In this document: positions 53,457 to 64,000 of the stretch, piece by piece
Layout: the number at the start of each line of letters is the position of its first letter
Position numbering within the stretch: the first letter of the stretch is position 1
Origin: an uncultured Thermoanaerobaculia bacterium
Lineage (GTDB): Bacteria > Acidobacteriota > Thermoanaerobaculia > Multivoradales > Multivoraceae
Length of the DNA: 64,000 nt
Direction: 5' to 3'
Assembly (NCBI GenBank): GCA_951812325.1
Contig: OX638294.1
Span: forward strand, 4,254,859-4,318,858
The notes under the pieces: generated by a model
The model's input: only the letters and a program-made list of their open reading frames with translations
Databases searched by the model: none
What the model was told of the DNA's origin: nothing
Position numbers and translations under genes: made by a program

Positions 53457-54527
53457 CTACTCGCCGCCGGTGCTGGCCGCCTTGCCTGCCCGCCAGTCGT
53501 CCTCGAGGATGCGCGCCCCGCGCAGGGTGCCGCCCATCGAGTAGTTGCCTTCGTGGCAGGCGTACTCGTAGACGCGCTCCGAGTCGCGCTTCCAGACGTA
53601 CTCGCCGGACCAGGGAGCTTCCCAGGTAGCCGGGTCGTCCATCGTGAAGTGGTAGAGGATGTTGCCGTCCGGCTTGAGCGTCAGACGTTCCGTGACGTGG
53701 AGGTCCTGGGTGGCGCCGCGCAGGAAGCCGTCGGGCCGGAAGTGCACCGAGTCGATGACCAGGGTGTCGCCTTCCCACCAGCCGATCGAGTCGCCCAGCC
53801 ACCGCCGCTCCGCAGGCGCCGGGTGCTCGTCGTTCAGACGGATGATCCGGGCGTCGTGGACCATCTCGATCAGGATCATGATGTGGTCCTCGGTCTGAAC
53901 CACCCGCTTGTAGTTGTTGTAGCCGCTCGGGAAGGTCGGCGTGGCGCCGGTGAAGCCGAGCATGCAGCGCTCGCTGATCGGCAGCGACTCGGGGCCGTCG
54001 TAGGGGCCCGGGCCGTCGAGTTCGAGCCACCAGGCGACGCCCTCGTTCGGACGCCGCAGCTTGGCGCGTTCCGCGAATCTCGCCTTGGCTGCCTCGGTCG
54101 TTTCCGGCATGCGGCCGTTCGGCGGGTCGATGATGATCGAGGTGCGGAACTTGCCGTCCACCGCGAAGGTGTCCGTGCCGCGGTCGAGCCAGAAGCTGTT
54201 GTAGCCGCCGACGTTGCCGGCCGCGCCGGGTGAGCCGTCGCCGCCCTCCGGCGGCGCTTCACGGTCCGGATCGGAGACCTGATGGCGATCAGCCCGCGCC
54301 TTCGCCGCGTCGGCCGCGATCTTCTCGGCCTCTTCCGGGGTCAGGTACAGGTTCTCGCCGTACTCCTCCGGCCGCTGCAGCGGCGTCAGGGTGGCGGCGT
54401 CATAGGTGCCGGTCAGGTCCGGCTTGCCGCTCGGGGTGCGCTTGATCTCGCCTTGGGCCACCAGGGCGGGCGCCGCGATCAGCAGCACGAGGATGGCGGC
54501 CAGGGCCGCGGGGAATCGGACTCTCAT
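53457..54527 (-). CDS. Secreted protein of the 'WEGDTLV' family, paralogue 1
   Basis: A 356-residue protein with a signal peptide (AALAAILVLLIAAPALVAQ). Landmarks: SGKPDLTGTYDAATLTPLQR near the N-terminus, NNYKRVVQTEDHIMILIEM in the middle and GDSIGWWEGDTLVIDSVHF at about residue 245-262. This family is common in Acidobacteriota but has no known biochemical role; the last third is a likely beta-barrel. The ribosome site AGGAGGA precedes ATG 54527. Confidence 0.8.
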   Translation of the reverse strand: MRVRFPAALAAILVLLIAAPALVAQGEIKRTPSGKPDLTGTYDAATLTPLQRPEEYGENLYLTPEEAEKIAADAAKARADRHQVSDPDREAPPEGGDGSPGAAGNVGGYNSFWLDRGTDTFAVDGKFRTSIIIDPPNGRMPETTEAAKARFAERAKLRRPNEGVAWWLELDGPGPYDGPESLPISERCMLGFTGATPTFPSGYNNYKRVVQTEDHIMILIEMVHDARIIRLNDEHPAPAERRWLGDSIGWWEGDTLVIDSVHFRPDGFLRGATQDLHVTERLTLKPDGNILYHFTMDDPATWEAPWSGEYVWKRDSERVYEYACHEGNYSMGGTLRGARILEDDWRAGKAASTGGE

Positions 54528-54858
54528 TCTGCGTCCTCCTGTTTCGACTGGAAGCCGAAGTGTAGCGGAGGGCCTTCAGCGGGGAGCGGCACTCGAAGTC
54601 GCCCGGCGAGCCGGAAGGCGAAGCCAGGCGCGGTCGCCGGGTTGCGATTGACCGCGTCGGCAGATCTGGACGTCTGTTGTCGGGTTGAAGTCACTGGCAC
54701 GATGCAGCTGGAGGCGGGCCCTGGGAGGTCCGTTCGGCCCGCCGGGCGTCAACTCCAGCGGCGTCCGGACACGCGGCAGACCGAGATCAACCGGACACTG
54801 GCGCGAAAGATCTGCGCGGATCCTTGGGGTCGAGCGGCTCCCCTGAGCCGTTGCGCGA
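54528..54858. other. Intergenic region between tandem paralogues
   Basis: 331 bases with no convincing gene, RNA or repeat. It carries the ribosome site of paralogue 1 (AGGAGGACGCAGA) at its left end. Confidence 0.4.
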
Positions 54859-55938
54859 TCAGTCCCCGCTGCCGCCGCCGGTACTCCCGGCCTTCGCGGC
54901 CGCCGCATCGGCCTCAAGCACCCGCGCGCCGCGCAGCGTGTTGCCCATCGCGTAGTTGCCCTCGTGGCAGGCGTACTCGTAGACGAGTTCCGGACGGTTC
55001 CTCAGGACGTACTCGCCGGACCAGGGCGTTTCCCAGGTGGCCGGATCGTCCATCGTGAAGCGGTAGAGGATGTCGCCGTTCGGCTGCAGGGTCAGACGCT
55101 CCGTGACGTGAAGCTCCTGGGTCGCGCCGCGCAGGAAGGTCCTGGGGTGGAAGTTGACCGAGTCGATGACCAGGGTGTCGCCTTCCCACCAGCCGACCGA
55201 GTCGCCGAGCCACTTGCGCTCTTCGGGTCCCGGGTGCTCGTCGTTCAGGCGCACGATGCGGGCGTCGTGGTTCATTTCGATGAGGATCATGACGTGGTCT
55301 TCGGTCTGCACGATCCGCTTGTAGTTGTTGTAGGCGCTCGGAAGCGTCGGCGTGGCGCCGGTGAAGCCGACCACGCAGCGTTCCGTGATCGGCAGCGACT
55401 CGGGGCCGTCGTAGGGGCCGGGGCCGTCGATGTCGAGCCACCAGGCGGAGCCGTCGTTCGGCCGGCGCAACTTGTCGCGCGCCGCCCTCTTCGCCGTTGC
55501 GGCCTCGGTCATCTCCGGCATGCGGCCGTTCGGCGGGTCGACGATGATCGAAGTCCGGAACTTGCCGTCGACGGAGAAGGCCTCGGTGCCGAAATCGAGC
55601 CAGAAGTAGTTGTACCCGCCGACGTTGCCGGCGCCGCCGCCCGAGCCGTCGCCGCCGGCCGGCGGCGGTTCGCGGTCCGGGTCGCTGACCTGGTGTCGGT
55701 CGGCGCGCGCCTTCGCCGCGTCGACCTTGATCTTCTCGGCCTCTTCGGGGGTCAGGAACAGGTTCTCGCCGTACTCCTCGGGCCGCTGCAGCGGCGTCAG
55801 CGTGGCGGCGTCGTAGTTGCCGTGCAGGTCGGGCCGACCGTTGGGCATGCGCTTGATGTCGTCTTGGGCGGTCAGCGCGGGGGCGGCGAGCAGCAGCGCA
55901 AGGATGGCGATCAGTGCCGCGGGGACTCGGGCTTTCAT
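54859..55938 (-). CDS. Secreted protein of the 'WEGDTLV' family, paralogue 2
   Basis: A 359-residue paralogue of the protein at 53457-54527, clearly similar along the whole length (estimated three-quarters identical by eye), including the signal peptide, NGRPDLHGNYDAATLTPLQR and GDSVGWWEGDTLVIDSVNF. Even the leader (CCGGAGGACGCAGA before ATG) is conserved, so the duplication included the translation signal. The C-terminal Ala/Gly tail differs. Confidence 0.8.
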   Translation of the reverse strand: MKARVPAALIAILALLLAAPALTAQDDIKRMPNGRPDLHGNYDAATLTPLQRPEEYGENLFLTPEEAEKIKVDAAKARADRHQVSDPDREPPPAGGDGSGGGAGNVGGYNYFWLDFGTEAFSVDGKFRTSIIVDPPNGRMPEMTEAATAKRAARDKLRRPNDGSAWWLDIDGPGPYDGPESLPITERCVVGFTGATPTLPSAYNNYKRIVQTEDHVMILIEMNHDARIVRLNDEHPGPEERKWLGDSVGWWEGDTLVIDSVNFHPRTFLRGATQELHVTERLTLQPNGDILYRFTMDDPATWETPWSGEYVLRNRPELVYEYACHEGNYAMGNTLRGARVLEADAAAAKAGSTGGGSGD

Positions 55939-55999
55939 TCTGCGTCCTCCGGTTTCGATTGGATGGGCGGAGTGTAGCGGAGTCGGTTGCCGCTAGCCG

Positions 56000-57034
56000 C
56001 TAGGTCTCGATCCGTCGCCGCGGCAGCGGCCGCTCCGGCACGTCCTCGAGCAGTCCGCCGTGGCCGAGCGAGGTGATGTCGCGACGGGTCAGCCGGTCGC
56101 CGACGAGAAGGCGGGGCAGCACCAGGTCGACGATGTTTCGTTTCGGGCTGCGGGCGCAGCCGGGGGCGCCGAGCACCGGAATGCCGTCGAGTTCGGCGAG
56201 CAGCAGCAGGTTGCCGGGGTCGACCGGGGCGCCGTAGCAGATCACCGTGCCGCCGGCGGCTTCGATCGCGCTCGGAGCGAGGTCGTGGCGGTCCTGAATC
56301 GCCGTTTCGCCGGCCAGGATCAGGAGATCGGTCTGGGGGGCGAGTTCGGCCGCGACGCAGGCGAGGCCTTTTGTGCCGCGCTCGCCGTGGAGAGGGACGA
56401 AGCGGACCTTGGAGAGCTTGGCGTTCAGGGGTTCGAGCCTTCCCCGGAAGGCGGTCTCGAACCCGCTGACCAGCCGTTCGCGGCCGGCGGAGCGACCGGG
56501 TGCTACGGTGCCCGAAACGATCAAGGCGGCGATCCTGGCTTCCAGCGGGTCGACCCGGATCAGGCGCCGCCCGGCCGCACTCTCCGCGGCGGCGACTGTC
56601 TCTTCGAGCAGCGCGTAAGGGAGGATTTTCGTCGTTGCGACCATCTTGCCGGCTCTCGCCACGGTGTGATTCGGCAGCGTGGCGAGCGTCACGCCGTCGC
56701 AGTCGTTGATCCGATCGAGCGCCTCGGCGTTCACGCGCACCAGACCCAGGGTTTCAGCGTGCAGGTTCACCCGACCCGTGGTCGGGCCACGCATCGCGAG
56801 TCCCGGCCCCGCCACAGCCTCGCTCACCCTCCGGGCCGCCTCGTTCTCCTCGACGTCTCCGGGTTCCAGTTTCGCCGCGAACACCTGATCGCGGCCGAGA
56901 CCGGCCAGCAGCGCCAGCTCGTCGTCGCCGAGTGCGCGGCCCTTCCGCAGGACGCGGCGGCCATCGTTGTCGTAGACGTTGTGGCCGAGGATCGCCCCGA
57001 TGGCCTCGGTGAGCGGCGTGGCTTCGAACTTCAT
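56000..57034 (-). CDS. Molybdopterin-binding (MoCF domain) protein
   Basis: A 344-residue protein (GTG at 57061 would add nine residues). The C-terminal MoCF domain has LLILAGETAIQDRHDLAPSA, CYGAPVDPGNLLLL and PVLGAPGCARSPKRN. The N-terminal half (RVNLHAETLGLVRVNAEALD) resembles the cofactor-handling part of MoeA-like proteins associated with molybdenum hydroxylase maturation. Start 57034 is preceded by TAGTTT ten bases upstream and GGAG adjoining the ATG. Confidence 0.75.
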   Translation of the reverse strand: MKFEATPLTEAIGAILGHNVYDNDGRRVLRKGRALGDDELALLAGLGRDQVFAAKLEPGDVEENEAARRVSEAVAGPGLAMRGPTTGRVNLHAETLGLVRVNAEALDRINDCDGVTLATLPNHTVARAGKMVATTKILPYALLEETVAAAESAAGRRLIRVDPLEARIAALIVSGTVAPGRSAGRERLVSGFETAFRGRLEPLNAKLSKVRFVPLHGERGTKGLACVAAELAPQTDLLILAGETAIQDRHDLAPSAIEAAGGTVICYGAPVDPGNLLLLAELDGIPVLGAPGCARSPKRNIVDLVLPRLLVGDRLTRRDITSLGHGGLLEDVPERPLPRRRIET

Positions 57035-57292
57035 CTCCGACGCGAAACTACACCGCAACACCGGGAAGCTGCCGGTCCCGCGGAGAACGGCTCAGGCCGT
57101 TTCGCGCCGGACCTTGGACAACCGGCAGGCCGGTTTCCCACAGCTACCGCAGCCTCGACCACTGCTCGCCTCTCGGACGGCCTCGGACAGGGACCAGAAT
57201 CCACCCGGCAAAGGTACAGGTGCGCCGGCCTCTTTGGGGGAAAGGCGCCGCGAAGCGGCGTTCCTGCTCCGGCGATAGACTCCCGTTCCCCT

Positions 57293-58450
57293 ATGCCCTC
57301 CGACGACTACGGCCGCATCGACGGCTGGCGCGACGAGCTGACCGAATGGCGGCGGGACTTCCATCGACACCCGGAACTCGCCTTCGAGGAGGAGCGAACC
57401 GCGCAGATCGTCACGGAGCGGTTGCGGTCATTCGGCATCGAGGAGGTCCACCACGGCATCGCGAAGACGGGAGTCGTCGCGACGATCCGGGCCGGCAGTT
57501 CGGATCGCTCAGTGGCGCTGCGAGCCGACATGGACGCGCTGCCGATCCATGAACGGAACCAGTTCGGCCACTGCTCGACCTCGCCCGGAAAGATGCACGC
57601 CTGCGGTCACGACGGTCACACCGCCATGCTGCTCGGCGCTGCCCGCTACCTGGCGGAGACACGGGACTTCGACGGCACGGTGCAGCTCATCTTCCAGCCC
57701 GCCGAAGAGAAGGACGGCGGCGCCGGCGTCATGGTGCGCGAGGGTTTGTTCGAGCGCTTCCCGGCCGACAAGGTCTTCGGCCTGCACAACTTCCCCGGCG
57801 TCGCGACGGGAGCGTTCGCAACCAACAGCGGTCCCTTCATGGCTGCGATCGATCAGTTCGAGATCGAGATCCGGGGTCGGGGCACCCACGGGGCCTGGCC
57901 GCACAGCGGCATCGACCCGATCGTCGCTGCATCCCAGGTCGTGCTGGGGCTCCAGACCCTGGTGTCGCGCAACATCGATCCCCGGAGCCGGGCGGTCGTG
58001 TCGGTCACGATGAGCCACGCCGGCGAAGCCTTCAACGTGATCCCCGAGACCGCGTACCTGGCCGGCGGCGTGCGCTCCTTCCTGCGTGACGTGCAGGACA
58101 CCCTCGAGCTCGGGCTGGGGCGGGTCGTCCACGGCGTCTGCGCCGCCCATGGCGCCTCGGCCAAGGTGGATTACCAGCGGTACTACCCGGCGACCGTCAA
58201 CGCGCCCCGCGAGACGGAGGAGATGACCGCCGCCGCGCGCAGCATGGGTTGGTCCGTCGACGACCGGATGGAGCCGTTGATGGGCTCCGACGACTTCGCG
58301 TTCCTGGCCGAGGAACGGCCTGGGTCCTTCATGATGATCGGCAACGGCGACAGCGAGATGCTGCACACGCCGAGGTACGACTTCAACGACGAGTTGCTGA
58401 CCATCGGCGCCAAGTACTGGGCCCGGCTGGCCGAGCGCCAGCTTTCTTAG
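57293..58450 (+). CDS. M20-family amidohydrolase (hippurate hydrolase/N-acyl amino acid deacylase type)
   Basis: A 385-residue M20D peptidase. Metal and catalytic residues: ADMDALP, HACGHDGHTAMLLG, QPAEEKDGGAG, the dimerisation domain with RGTHGAWPHSGIDPI, and GSDDFAFLAEERPG near the C-terminus. It hydrolyses N-acyl amino acids. The ATG at 57293 lies 11 bases after TAGACT and has no Shine-Dalgarno. A CGCCGC-GAA-GCGGCG hairpin lies at about 57246-57260. Confidence 0.92.
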   Translation: MPSDDYGRIDGWRDELTEWRRDFHRHPELAFEEERTAQIVTERLRSFGIEEVHHGIAKTGVVATIRAGSSDRSVALRADMDALPIHERNQFGHCSTSPGKMHACGHDGHTAMLLGAARYLAETRDFDGTVQLIFQPAEEKDGGAGVMVREGLFERFPADKVFGLHNFPGVATGAFATNSGPFMAAIDQFEIEIRGRGTHGAWPHSGIDPIVAASQVVLGLQTLVSRNIDPRSRAVVSVTMSHAGEAFNVIPETAYLAGGVRSFLRDVQDTLELGLGRVVHGVCAAHGASAKVDYQRYYPATVNAPRETEEMTAAARSMGWSVDDRMEPLMGSDDFAFLAEERPGSFMMIGNGDSEMLHTPRYDFNDELLTIGAKYWARLAERQLS

Positions 58451-58621
58451 CGCCGAGCGGAAACAAAGCCGGCGGTTGCGGCGTATTCCCTGATAACGCG
58501 GGCGGTTGGCCGGATGAACGGGCCCCGCTTTCTCAATACTCTCTCCGAAGGAGGCGGCCGCCGCCCGCGTTCCCCTCCCGGGACCGAAAGAGCGTTCCTT
58601 CAACACACTGGAAGACAAGGC

Positions 58622-59785
58622 ATGAACTTCGCATATACCCTCAGGACCTCGACCGCCCGGACCCTCGGGGCGGCGATTCTCCTGCTTCTCCCCTTCGTCG
58701 CCGGTTGCGCCTTCGACAGCGGCGTGGCCGGCGAGCCGCCGCCGGCCGACTCCTCGACCGCGGCGGCGGACGAGGCCATTCCCGTCGCGGCGCTCCCCAT
58801 GTTCCGTGGCCCGATCGAGTCCGTGCTCCGTTTCTCGACCAATCTCGAGGCGGAGAGCCGGGTCGACGTGCTCTCCGAGGCCGAGCGGCACGTGACCGAC
58901 CTCCTGGTCGAGGAGGGCGACAAGGTGCGCGCCGGCGAGACGCTGTTGCTGCTCGAGGACGAGGCCCAGCGCACGGCCCTCAAGAGGGTCGAGAGCCAGC
59001 TCGCCCGCTCGCGGCTGGAGTTCGAGCGCCAGGAGCGCCTGTTCGAGCAGGACCTGATCAGCGATCAGGCGTACAACCAGGCCCGCTACGACACGGAGCA
59101 GCTCGAACTCGCGCTGGAAGATGCCGAGCGTGAGCTGAGCTACGCGACCGTCATGGCGCCCATTTCCGGCGTCGTCACCGAGCGCGTCGTGAACGTCGGC
59201 GACCACGTCGAGACCCACGCCAAACTGTTCGAAATCGTCGACTTCGACTCGATCGTGGCGCGCGTGTTCGTGCCGGAACGCCAGTTGCCAGGCCTGTTCG
59301 TCGGCCAGCCGGCGCGGGTGCTCGCGCAGTCGCTCGACGGCTCGCGCCAGGCGAGGGTCGAACGCATCTCGCCGGTGGTCGACCCGCGCAGCGGCACGGT
59401 CAAGGTGACTCTCGACATCCCCGGCAACCAGGGCCTGCTTCCCGGCATGTACGTCGAGGTCGACCTGGTCGCGGCGGTCGAGGATGACGCGCTGCTGGCG
59501 CCGAAACGGGCGTTGGTCTACGACCAGGAGCAGGTCTTCGTGTTCCGGGTCGCGGAAGGCGCCGAGGGGCCCCGGGCCGAGCGTCTGCTGGTGAGCATCC
59601 TGATCGAGAGCGAGGACGTGGTTCAGTTGGCCGGTGATCTGGCCGAGGGCCAGCGTCTGATCGTGGCCGGGCAGGCCGGCCTGAAGGACGGCGCTCGGGT
59701 CCGGCTGCTCGATCCTGCCGAGGCGTTGGGCTCGGTGGCGGAGCTGGGCGCCGCGTCGGCGCCGACCTACCAGCCGGCGAGCTGA
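58622..59785 (+). CDS. RND efflux periplasmic adaptor (membrane fusion protein)
   Basis: A 387-residue lipoprotein adaptor: lipobox LPFVAGC (Cys28), a barrel-hairpin-lipoyl architecture with VEEGDKVRAGETLLLLED, a coiled hairpin (residues about 118-160) and YATVMAPISGVVTERVVNVGD. It links the inner-membrane permease to an outer-membrane channel that is not present in the window. A short 32-base gap precedes the first permease. Confidence 0.9.
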   Translation: MNFAYTLRTSTARTLGAAILLLLPFVAGCAFDSGVAGEPPPADSSTAAADEAIPVAALPMFRGPIESVLRFSTNLEAESRVDVLSEAERHVTDLLVEEGDKVRAGETLLLLEDEAQRTALKRVESQLARSRLEFERQERLFEQDLISDQAYNQARYDTEQLELALEDAERELSYATVMAPISGVVTERVVNVGDHVETHAKLFEIVDFDSIVARVFVPERQLPGLFVGQPARVLAQSLDGSRQARVERISPVVDPRSGTVKVTLDIPGNQGLLPGMYVEVDLVAAVEDDALLAPKRALVYDQEQVFVFRVAEGAEGPRAERLLVSILIESEDVVQLAGDLAEGQRLIVAGQAGLKDGARVRLLDPAEALGSVAELGAASAPTYQPAS

Positions 59786-59817
59786 ACCGTTAACCGACAG
59801 AGCGACAGGAGCGGCGC

Positions 59818-63389
<3,572 letters not shown>

Positions 63390-63393
<4 letters not shown>

Positions 63394-64000
63394 TGCCTGG
63401 CGGACTGGGCAAGTCTCTGCCGCGGCTTTCGCTGGAGCGGCGGATTGGCGTCGTCGTCGTGGTCGGCGCGGTCCTGGTCATGGGCCTTGTAGCCGCCCTC
63501 TCCCTGCCGATCGAACTCATTCCGTCCGGCTACAGCTCGCCCTTTCTGCGCGTGACGGTGCCGTGGCGCGACGCGCCGCCCCAGGAGCTGCTGGACAAGA
63601 TCACGATTCCGCTCGAGGAGGAGCTGGCCACGGTCCGCGGGCTGGAGAACCAGTTCTCGTTCTGCACCGTCGGCTTCACCCAGGTCTTCCTGAGCTTCGC
63701 GCATGGCACGGACATGGACGTTGCCTACCGCGAGGTCCGCGACCGGATCGAACGCGCCCGGGTCCGGATGCCCGAGGATGTCGAACGGGTCCTCATCCGC
63801 AAGGACGACGACGCGATGATGCCGGTGGCGATGGTCGGCGTGATCGTCGAGGAGGACACGGCGGACGTCTACAACCTGATCCAGAACGAGATCATCCTGA
63901 AGCTCGAGCGGGTTCCCGGCGTGGCTTCGGTGGACGCCCAGGGCCTGATGGAACGCGAGGTGCTGATCGAACTCGACCGGCAGCGGGTCGAGGCCGCGGG
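63390..64000 (+). CDS. RND-family efflux permease 2, 5' part (cut by window end)
   Basis: Starts at ATG 63390, overlapping the stop of permease 1 by four bases, and runs to the window edge (about 203 residues). The N-terminal TM helix (VVVVVGAVLVMGLVAALSLP) is followed by IELIPSGYSSPFLRVTVPW and ATVRGLENQFS, the start of a porter domain. Paired permeases behind one adaptor recall MdtABC heterotrimers. Confidence 0.9.

Overview
This GC-rich window (roughly two-thirds G+C by eye) looks like chromosomal DNA of an Acidobacteriota-type bacterium. The reasons are two copies of a protein resembling the acidobacterial VWFA-related family, many secreted peptidases and beta-propeller enzymes with short Ala-rich signal peptides, a tandem pair of the secreted 'WEGDTLV' family, and no tRNA, rRNA or complete insertion sequence. 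The taxonomic call is an inference from gene content.

Layout. 1-6.55 kb: the 3' part of a type I-G (formerly I-U) CRISPR-Cas locus: cas8u2/csx17 (cut by the window edge), csb1 (cas7), csb2 (cas5-cas6), a cas4-cas1 fusion, cas2, a leader and a 9-repeat array. 6.7-7.4 kb: a vapBC toxin-antitoxin pair with a perfect operator palindrome. 7.5-12.2 kb: a translationally coupled minus-strand neutral-lipid operon (WS/DGAT acyltransferase, alpha/beta hydrolase, degenerate WS/DGAT, phasin-like protein, GNAT). 12.4-21.5 kb: aminotransferase/sulfotransferase pair, an MtnK-like pseudokinase coupled to a secreted M24 peptidase, a Tat-exported TIM-barrel protein, a GlcD-type FAD oxidase, a broken Phd antitoxin and a hendecad coiled-coil membrane protein.

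21.67-31.33 kb: a 3.1-kb segment (SLOG-family protein, exported D-threonine aldolase/D-serine dehydratase-like enzyme, VWFA-related protein) is present twice as direct repeats. Between the copies lie an AlbA/ATPase regulator with a Gln-Pro-Glu-Ser repeat linker, gene debris and tesB. 31.3-36.9 kb: an eight-gene Mrp/Mbh-like cation/proton antiporter operon with two large antiporter subunits and no full MrpA. 36.9-48.6 kb: lipoprotein, S9 peptidase, PfkB kinase, an acyl-CoA-synthetase homologue lacking key loops, S1/P1 nuclease, a giant BNR-repeat protein, and a secreted-looking D-2-hydroxyacid dehydrogenase. 48.8-58.5 kb: TerB-like protein, lone S14, a cytochrome-c-type secreted protein coupled to pyrE, mogA, two paralogous secreted proteins, a molybdopterin-binding protein and an M20 amidohydrolase. 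58.6-64.0 kb: an RND efflux operon (adaptor and two permeases, the second cut by the window end).

Cross-cutting patterns: many operons are coupled through ATGA or TGATG overlaps; several genes have a TANNNT box only 6-11 bases before the start codon, suggesting leaderless mRNAs; and three enzyme homologues (WS/DGAT-2, MtnK-like, AMP-binding) keep their fold motifs but lose catalytic residues. I see no single wholly new system. The best candidates for new biology are the pseudoenzyme partners, the duplicated SLOG/DSD/VWFA cassette and the Mbh-like antiporter without a redox module.
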